Positions 56,933 to 64,000 of a DNA stretch of 64,000 nucleotides are shown here, piece by piece. Below the pieces are notes generated by a model. That model was given only the letters and a program-made list of their open reading frames with translations. It did not search any database and was not told where the DNA came from. Numbering within the stretch: position 1 is the stretch's first letter; every line of letters begins with the position of its first letter. Origin of the DNA: Conchocele bisecta (taxonomy: Eukaryota; Mollusca; Bivalvia; Lucinida; Thyasiridae). The translations under genes and the position numbers were made by a program. The DNA lies in contig CM055265.1 in assembly GCA_029237695.1 (NCBI GenBank), positions 123,993,871 through 124,057,870 of the forward strand, given 5' to 3'.

Positions 56933-57617
56933 AAGGTGTTAAAATAAATACGGAATAATGAAACTCCATTTCGTTGCAAATTGATTTTTCTTTTTTTTTC
57001 CATAAAATATTCCAATGCGCATTTAAGGCATTTCTACTACGATCATTTAAAACGCATATTTTCAAGCGTCTCTCGGGGGACTCTTCAGCGTTGTGATAAA
57101 AGCAACTTTAGTCTTCCTAACGACAACACAATTTTGAAATGCAGTAACTTCGTAAGCTATATTCAGTATACTTTCGGATGTTATCTACATTTTGTTTTAG
57201 AAGCAGTTGGCCCTTCGGGCCAAATTATTCGTCGCCCGTATTAGTAATACCACGTGTCGTAAAAAAACCTCCTGCTTGGTTTATCGGTTTACGGTAAAAC
57301 AAATTTTACACTTTCATCATATGTTCAACCTAGTTTCACTGAATGGTAAGTTTTCATATACGCGTAACATAAAGCGGGCGACAAAGAGTCGCCCGTATAA
57401 CTATGTAGTTCATGGGTAGGTATATAATAAAATAGGGTTCGTGTCAGGGTGACATTGATAAACTGTTATTTATACTTTTGGGTACTACATGTACATGTAG
57501 TTCGAAACATTACCAATGGAGAACACCAACATGCAGTTACTGGTGAATACGGAGTTTGGCTTGTTGGTGAGGTGAGGTGAAGAGGTGTGGGTGGGCTGTA
57601 GAGGGTAGTCTCAAATG

Positions 57618-57845
57618 TATCCCGTCAACACAGTGCGTATGTGCCGTGAAACACAGTGCCGTGAAACATTTGTGATATCCAGTCAATACTATTTTTGCAT
57701 TTTAAAGCAATGTTTAGGTGTTGACGGGATAAATAGAATATTAGGTTAGTGCCGTGAATGGGAAAAAATATCTGGCGCAGCACGGAAACGGGATGTGCTC
57801 GGCAGAGCCTCGCCCATCCCGTTTCCTGAGCCTTGCCAGATATGT
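57618..57845. repeat. Nested inverted repeats
   Basis: TATCCCGTCAACAC (57618) pairs with GTGTTGACGGGATA (57718). Next to it, TATCTGGC...CGGAAACGGGATG pairs with CATCCCGTTTCCTGAG...GCCAGATA (57768-57843), a family B-like hairpin. Confidence 0.65.
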
Positions 57846-58117
57846 TGAGACACGCCATATGGTTTTGTACCTAAGAACATATGCGATATTTCATGAAAGA
57901 TATTAACAACATTTACGATAGGTTCCGTAAATGACGTCGAAATTTTACGAAATTGTCATAGCAAATGTGGAATTTAATTCCCCATTTGCTATGGATAGTT
58001 CGTAATCTTTCGACATTCTTTCACTGTACTGCCATTTACATGCATTGAACTGTGTACACTATGGAAATCATATACACGTGAATTATGTAATAGTTATAGT
58101 TTTATGTACTAGTCGAA

Positions 58118-58203
58118 GAAGTGCACACACGAACGAACACGACAGGTTTGTTCCAACCTGTCGTGTTCGTTCGTGTGTGCACTTACACGCTGACCCCACT
58201 GTA
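58118..58203. repeat. Family F palindrome, copy 1
   Basis: AGTGCACACACGAACGAACA-CGACAGG pairs with CCTGTCGTGTTCGTTCGTGT-GTGCACT. Only the right side keeps the outer arm TACACGCTGACCCCACTGTA. Confidence 0.9.
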
Positions 58204-58559
58204 CATGTACTTGTTTGAATGTAGCTCCGACCCTAAACGCGCTTTTGAACCGCTACACTAGTACATGTATATGATTGGCAGTTTGAAACCGAAGTGTGCC
58301 CTAATGCACACGTGGTAACGTAGTGCATCGGTTCTAACAACAGTTCTAACTATATATTGTATATACAGACGGACGGCAGAAATGTCTAAACTATAACGAT
58401 TTTATGAGTTACGAGGCAAAATGGTCAAATTGTAAGTAGCAAAGGGGGAGATAATCCATGACCCGGGGGTCCAATCAAAAATCGAAATAAACACTACGCA
58501 TATACTTATCATAAAGAACCTACTTGTACGGTTTAAACGTTTTACGAGTTACAAGGTTG

Positions 58560-58958
58560 GTGACGGACGGACGGACGGACGGACGGACGGACGGGAGGAA
58601 GGGAGGAAGGAAGGAAGGAAGGAAGGAAGGAAGGAAGGAAGGAAAGGAAGGAAGGAAGGAAGGAAGTGAAGGGAAGGAAGGAAGGGAAGGAAAAGGAAGG
58701 GAGGGAAGGAAGGGAAAAGGAAGCAGGGGGAAGGGAAGGGAAGGGAAGGGGAAGGGAAGGGAAGGGAAAGAAGGAAGGAAGGAAGGAAGGGAAGGGAAGG
58801 AAGGAAGGTAGGAAGGAAGGATAAGGGAGGAGGAGGAGGGAGGGAGGGAGGGAGGGAGGAGGAAGGAGGAAGGAAGGAAGGAAGGAGGGAAGGAAGGAAG
58901 GGAGGAAGGAAGGAAGGAAGGAAGGAAGGAAGGAAGGAAGGAAGGAAGGAAGGAAGGA
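58560..58958 (+). repeat. 400-bp polypurine array (GGAC)n-(GGAA)n-(GGGAA)n
   Basis: It starts with (ACGG)n, then GGAAGGAA and GGGAAGGGAA variants with almost no pyrimidines on the + strand. The Pro/Ser/Leu/Phe minus-strand frame and Gly/Lys/Arg/Glu plus-strand frame are artefacts of the array. Confidence 0.95.
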
Positions 58959-59177
58959 GTGGCATATTTCAGCAGGTCTCTAAAAAGCGATATATATATA
59001 TAGAGAGAGGATCTTACATGCGTATTGATTTACTATGATATTTATTAACGAATTTACTGATGTCATAAGAAACGAAGCCAATGTGTATGATCACGTGGTA
59101 CTAACAACAACAACAAGTACTGAGGCTTCCAGAATCCATCCGATTCAAAGTCGTTATTCTTTTATATTGTCCTTATT

Positions 59178-59385
59178 ACGTAACGGATTGTGATGAAATA
59201 TGGCGCATCAAGCGCGTCTTGTTAAGCTGCATTTGGTGGTCTCTGTATTTTGTCCCAAACATCTGTCGTTTTTTAGGAGAATCGATTTCCGTTTCTCAGT
59301 CTGTGTCAAACTCCCTGGACCACCAAATGCATCTCACGAAGACGCGTTTGCTACATATTTCATCAAAATCCGTTGCATATTAAGG
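59178..59385. repeat. Imperfect inverted repeat, ~205 bp
   Basis: TAACGGATTGTGATGAAATA...AAGCTGCATTTGGTGGTC pairs with GACCACCAAATGCATCTCAC...TATTTCATCAAAATCCGTTG. A related arm (ACGGATTTTGATGATATGTA) occurs at 48028. Confidence 0.75.
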
Positions 59386-59641
59386 AAAATATCAAATAAT
59401 ACTTACTTTGGGGTGGGCGAGCTTTCAACACCTTCAGCTTTTGTTGTTATTTTGTAATCACATGATCATGCACATTGGAAGCTATGACGAGAGGATGATA
59501 TTCAACGTGCATTTTCTTTTCGCTTTATTCACTCCAAATGACCACACGACCCGCACCATTGTATTCAATCGAAGGCCAGAGTTTGTGTTTTCTTATATCA
59601 TATACTATCATAGACTTTGTTGAAGAGAGGAGATAAGGTGG

Positions 59642-59745
59642 TACAGTGGGGTCAGCGTGTAAGTGCACACACGAACGAACACGACAGGTTGGTTCCAACC
59701 TGTCGTGTTCGTTCGTGTGTGCACTTACACGCTGACCCCACTGTA
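59642..59745. repeat. Family F palindrome, copy 2: perfect 104-bp inverted repeat
   Basis: TACAGTGGGGTCAGCGTGTA...GACAGGTTGG, a 2-bp loop, then the exact complement ending TACACGCTGACCCCACTGTA. I see no mismatch in the 51-bp arms. Confidence 0.93.
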
Positions 59746-60435
59746 AAGCATTTCGCTATTTCAGTACCAGGAAGCACACTTTGTGAAACATAACGTTTTT
59801 CAGTTTGAAATAAAATGCTGTTCTACACAGTCTATGTTTCTATTATAGACACATGTGGAATTAATTCAACTAAGTAAAATTGTAACCATCGAATGTACAC
59901 AAAACTAGCGTTCGCAACGCTATTTATGATTTGATATATCACACATATTTTAACAAACCTTGATTCTTTTCAAGACGACTTATAGGCACTATTTGGTTAA
60001 GACATTCCATGTGAATCTAGAAATAAAATAGTGTTAACTAAGTTAACGAAATCCATCCTTATTTGCACATACCTAAGACCACGTGTCTTTAAATTTAATT
60101 GTTGTATTAAGTATAGTAATAGTTTTCATTTATTAAATTAATATAATTTCATTTTATTGGGATCATGTACATGTATGTGTTGGGAAATTAATTATTGAAC
60201 ACCCCTCGTAAATGACTTTTATAACTGACCACCCAATAATATATATATGCATACATATGCTGCACGTGCATGTACAGTTGTACGCACAGCACTGGCCGAT
60301 GAGAGGCCCTTCAATTACAAATACATTCTATATAGCTGGGTGATTATCAATTGCCTTGATTGTAATTTATTTGATTGTCGTGTCTGTACATGATTGAAAA
60401 TGATAACAAATCTGCATGGTCTGTTTAATTACATT
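59746..60435. other. Unassigned AT-rich stretch
   Basis: No recognised feature. Confidence 0.4.
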
Positions 60436-60439
60436 TGGT

Positions 60440-60503
60440 ACCTATCTAAACTGAACACCCTGGACACCTTCCAGGGTGACCGTTTTAGAGAGGTTCCACT
60501 GTA
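60440..60503 (-). repeat. Family J end
   Basis: ACACCCTGGACACCTTCCAG-GGTG and GTTTTAGAGAGGTTCCACTG, the inverted form of the AACCTCTCTAAACCGGACAC motif. Confidence 0.65.
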
Positions 60504-60547
60504 CTATATAATTAATTTTATCCAGCAACAAGCTTTGCATTGACCCA

Positions 60548-60872
60548 ATACATACTGACTGATAACATACTACCGTATAAGGGATAGGAACCTGATACGA
60601 ATATCCGGGTTACAACGAATTGAAAGGTGACGTTCTATTGGACGAACGACGTCACATGACGATACCGAACGACGTCAGTATAATCACGTACGGTAAACAA
60701 GTCCGGGTTCTATTATTTTATATGTGATCATTGGCTAGTATAAAACGTTACCTGATAAATAGGATACTAGTCTAGTGTCTTTCGACATCATGATACTGAG
60801 GCTCGGCTCGGAACCGGCCTAGCCTTGCCTGATAAACTCGATATCAACATACACTAGTCCTGGCATTATCTG
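60548..60872 (+). mobile_element. Family B element, diverged copy
   Basis: ATACATACTGACTGATAACA...GACGTCACATGACGATACCG...AACGACGTCAGTATAATCAC, then a decayed hairpin CTAGTGTCTTTCGACATCAT / CTCGATATCAACATACACTAG. Confidence 0.7.
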
Positions 60873-61134
60873 TGAATTAGTATAATTTATGTAAGCATTC
60901 TCCAATGTATATTATATAGCATATTGAGTACTTGCTTCGTATACGTATACGTTAGACGTCAAACACAAATAATAATGGGAAATGTGACAATGGGACATGT
61001 ATAATCCCACTGGCAGCATGCGTACATAGATCGGCTGTCACCACTGTAGAGACAGTTCCTTTAATGTCAAATGGAAATTCAAAATTTCCACTGAATACTA
61101 GCCAACGGTAGTCGGTAAGTCGATGTGTAAGTCA

Positions 61135-61272
61135 GTTACTGCCCTAATTGAGGTTTATTTGTTTAAACAACCTACACGTGCCCATGAAACACTTTGCCAC
61201 TTCGCGGCTCGGTGTTCCATGGGCACATGTAGGTTGTTCAAACACATGAACACATCAATTAGGGCAGTAACT
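61135..61272. repeat. Fold-back repeat, ~138 bp
   Basis: AGTTACTGCCCTAATTGA...TTGTTTAAACAACCTACACG-TGCCCATG pairs with CATGGGCACATGTAGGTTGT-TCAAACA...TCAATTAGGGCAGTAACT. Confidence 0.85.
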
Positions 61273-61339
61273 ATTACAGATGTCGTCTACTAGTTTCATA
61301 TTTTTCATCACGACAATGAGTTTGATAGAATACTTTTGT

Positions 61340-61905
61340 AAGTTAGGGTGTGTATGGCAAGCCAAATGGGTTTGGAGCTTAAACCCTAGTTTAGTCTCCT
61401 CAAACTCTACTTTGGGCTTAAACTGCCATTTCAGATCCCAAATGGTAGTTTTCTTAAACCCTGGTTTGGGCAATTATTGTGCACTTGGCGGCTCAAACCA
61501 ACGTTTAGACTCTCAAACTAGGATTTGTGGTAGTCTAAACCACGGTTTACTGCCCGACCCTAGTTCAGGCTCGCCAAATGCACAATAATTATCTAAACCC
61601 CATGGTTTAGGCTCCCAAACCCCATTTTGAGCAATTATTGTGCATTTGGCCAGAAACTGCCATTTTTTATTGTAATTCAATAAAAAAGCATAAACCCTAG
61701 TTTGGACTCAAACCATAGTTTAAGAAAAAAAAATGCCAACCGTGATCCCAAACTGTAGTTTGCTTAAACCCTGGTTTGAGCAATTATTGTGCACTTGGCG
61801 GCAGAAACCACCGTTTAGACTCTCAAACTAGGGTTTCTGATAGCCTAAACCACGAATTGAACTTAAACCAGTTTAGACTGCCCAAACCCTAGTTTAGGCT
61901 CACCA
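61340..61905. repeat. Dispersed AAACCCTAGTTTA word array
   Basis: More than a dozen AAACC-(3-4 nt)-GTTTA-type near-palindromes (AAACCCTAGTTTAG, AAACCACGGTTTA, AAACCATAGTTTAAG), with a recurring GCAATTATTGTGCACTTGGC. 61574-61652 is a hairpin: GCCAAATGCACAATAATTAT / GAGCAATTATTGTGCATTTGGC. Confidence 0.8.
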
Positions 61906-63035
61906 AATGAACAGAACAGAACAGAACAAAGCCTTTATTTGCAATATTCTCAGACCACACAGTGGTATATGAGTGCATACAAGTACAGAATAATAATTTG
62001 TATTATCAACAACAACAACATGGCGGACAATAAATATGCATGCAAATATGTTGAAAAGAGAATATAATTTTGGCTAGAATAATCGTGTGTTATCACCAAT
62101 ATTGAGCATGACTTTTGTAGAAAGAACGTAGTTGGGGATAAATTTACAAGGATTGAAACTACATGTATGTGATTATCACGAAATGGGGCTGGTACTGTTA
62201 GTTTTTTGGAAGAAATCCAAAACAGTTACTGGAAAAAATGGCATGAACATATTAAATAAACGACAAAAATCAAATGCGCATACAAGACTGCATACAACGA
62301 AACATGATGTATAAATTTACAACAAAAAAAAAAAAAACCAGTGTTATGCTGAAACTTTAAAAATAACGCAGAAATGTATTTCCAACATAGCACTGCTTGG
62401 CATATCAAACACTGTAGGTTCGTGAAACCAGCAAACCGCAACTGTACTCCATCTCCAGATGTGCAGATGGAGTATAGGGTTAGCGAATATCGTATATAGA
62501 ACGATCACAGCTAACATCCTCACATTGGGTCGAAAGTAGAGTTACATATCATTAGTGAATAGTTACCAATTGTCTAATTCGGCGAATGCAGGCAACAAAC
62601 ACAACGACACCATCCTGTTTCCTTATGTTTGTGTCCTTATGTTCGCGAATTCGTCTTTTGGTCACCGATACGTTGGTCAGGGCATATCATGATCTGTATA
62701 AAACATCCGTAATGTAACACATTCGCTATGAAAAGTGTAGCTATTGATATATTGATACATGTATATGAATTGTGATGTATTATAGCTACCAGTATAAAAA
62801 ACAACAACAATGAAACAGTAACTTTCACCAACGTTACGCTGTAATCCAGTAAAGTAGATCCTACTGTACATACTTCAAATGACTGCATGGTGTACATACT
62901 TGATATAACAGCCTTCGCGAACAGTATATACATGTATCATGGGTTGTAACCATGGGTTTCGACAAATGTATGACGTGTTGTTAATGTTTATACTAACCAT
63001 GTATGAATGTAATTGACAGCACAAAACAGATAATA
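61906..63035. other. (ACAGA)n start, then unassigned sequence
   Basis: AACAGAACAGAACAGAACAAAGCC (61908-61931) looks like the short-repeat tail of a LINE inserted on the minus strand, but no reverse transcriptase is recognisable beyond it. A 13-A run lies at ~62325. The rest holds nothing supported. Confidence 0.4.
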
Positions 63036-63039
63036 TATA

Positions 63040-63265
63040 TACAGTGGTACCTCTCTAAACCGGACACTGAGATAATATATGTGATCTCAATTTGAGAGGT
63101 TTCCTGGTGACGCATCTTAGATAATAATGCATGTTCATGATTGCAAAAGATATAAGTATGTCCCATAATTGTTATATGCCTGATTCACAGTGGAACATCT
63201 CAAAACCGGACACTCAGGGTGTCCGGTCCAGTGAGGCTTCACCGTACATGTATGTAAACTATCTA
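63040..63265 (+). repeat. Family J repeat, paired ends
   Basis: CAGTGGTACCTCTCTAAACC-GGACAC at 63042 and CAGTGGAACATCTCAAAACC-GGACACTCAGGGTGTCCGG at 63189, the same direct pairing as 29811-30000. Confidence 0.65.
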
Positions 63266-63387
63266 GATCAGGAAGTTGCATTTATTGTAATATCACGTCA
63301 TAAGTACCTGTAAATTATCTATGAGTAGCTTGGATCACGATAAATAAAGAGAACAGCAATTTAGTTTTGATGTATATGATTTCATTA

Positions 63388-63736
63388 TAGGAATGAATGG
63401 CCTTTTTGTGGAATTTATCGGGGTATAAACTTGGAAAAGTCGCGAGAATACTGGCCGAATGCCGGAAGGCCTCGTCCAGTATTCCCGCGACTTTTCCAAG
63501 TTTATATCCCCGATAAATTCCACAAAAAGGCCATTCATTCCTTATAATTCAAGCATTTGAAATAAATTCATCAAGTTCATTTTCCGTTTTCTTAAGAATT
63601 ATTTTAACTGCGCCTCACGGTTACGGAAAGTAGTTCGGCGTGGGAGTTTACTGGGATATAAATTTTGTACAGAGACTTGCTACGGGCCAATCAAATGTTA
63701 GGGAATTGTGTAAATATGTTTGTACTGGAATTATAT
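63388..63736. mobile_element. Family A composite, copy 4
   Basis: Palindrome 63390-63541 and tail 63544-63736, ending TACTGGAATTAT. The tail lacks ~15 bp (AGAAAATGTGTTTAT) present in copy 1. Confidence 0.85.
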
Positions 63737-64000
63737 AAGCTATTACCGGTAGTTTGTTTCAAAATCCATGTATACTTCACATGTAATGATGTAACATGTA
63801 TATTGTATGAAATAAATATATATAATACTGTTCGGTGGCCATTTGTTCATCCAGCGGCTTTTTGAGCGCAGACAACGAGGATTGAGAGACAATATGCTGC
63901 TGAATCCGAAAACTATACTCACCAACAATCCCAAATGGGGGCAGGGGGGGTATTGCTGGCTCAAAGTCTATAAGTATGAAAATATGAATCTGGTAAATAA
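63737..64000. other. Window end
   Basis: No recognised feature. Confidence 0.4.

Noticed and set aside
56523..57065. 180-codon Ser/Leu/Cys/Val-rich minus-strand frame
   Set aside because: It is a translation of (GA)n/(GACA)n simple sequence.
58524..58965. Long Gly/Lys/Glu (plus) and Pro/Ser/Leu/Phe (minus) frames
   Set aside because: Products of the polypurine array in both directions.

Overview
The window is eukaryotic: AT-rich, intron-rich and crowded with transposable elements. A marine invertebrate, most likely a bivalve mollusc, fits best. The clues are Helitron-like elements with ~150-bp core repeats next to microsatellites, degenerate Gypsy and CR1/L2 elements, tRNA-headed SINEs and many small fold-back elements. 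The species call is inference; no rRNA, mitochondrial or other marker gene is present.

I see one host gene, on the + strand and cut at its 5' end by the window. It was assembled from twelve exons whose splice sites and reading-frame phases all agree, from 4089 to the stop codon at 47101-47103 (about 720 codons in the window). In order it encodes the last part of an LDL-receptor YWTD beta-propeller (two exons), the EGF-like module that normally follows such a propeller, seven six-cysteine sushi/CCP modules (one phase 1-1 exon each), a transmembrane helix, and a 126-residue tail with two NPxY and three YxxPhi-like motifs. The architecture suggests an endocytic, scavenger or phagocytic type I receptor. 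The full domain combination is unfamiliar to me.

Layout: 0.4-1.6 kb fold-back composites; 4.1 kb propeller exon; 5.5-9.6 kb a large TTAA-flanked TIR element holding a minus-strand Gypsy remnant; 11.4 kb propeller exon; 12.2-18.1 kb a decayed Gypsy element interrupted by a Helitron-like element; 19.2 kb EGF exon; 19.7-22.7 kb a decayed CR1/L2 LINE; 23.1-29.7 kb sushi exons 1-3; 30.86-43.67 kb a tandem duplication (two units of ~6.2 and 6.6 kb) carrying sushi exons 4-5 and 6-7; 43.9 kb transmembrane exon; 46.7 kb tail exon; 47.5-63.7 kb downstream of the gene, almost entirely repeats (three-level nested elements, satellites, SINEs, long microsatellites, perfect palindromes).

The most informative structure is the tandem duplication. 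Comparing its units reveals empty insertion sites for two element families, a large palindrome that lost its centre in one unit, and fresh divergence of duplicated sushi exons. Fold-back (long inverted repeat) elements of about a dozen families occupy much of the noncoding sequence. Percent identities and family names were judged by eye.
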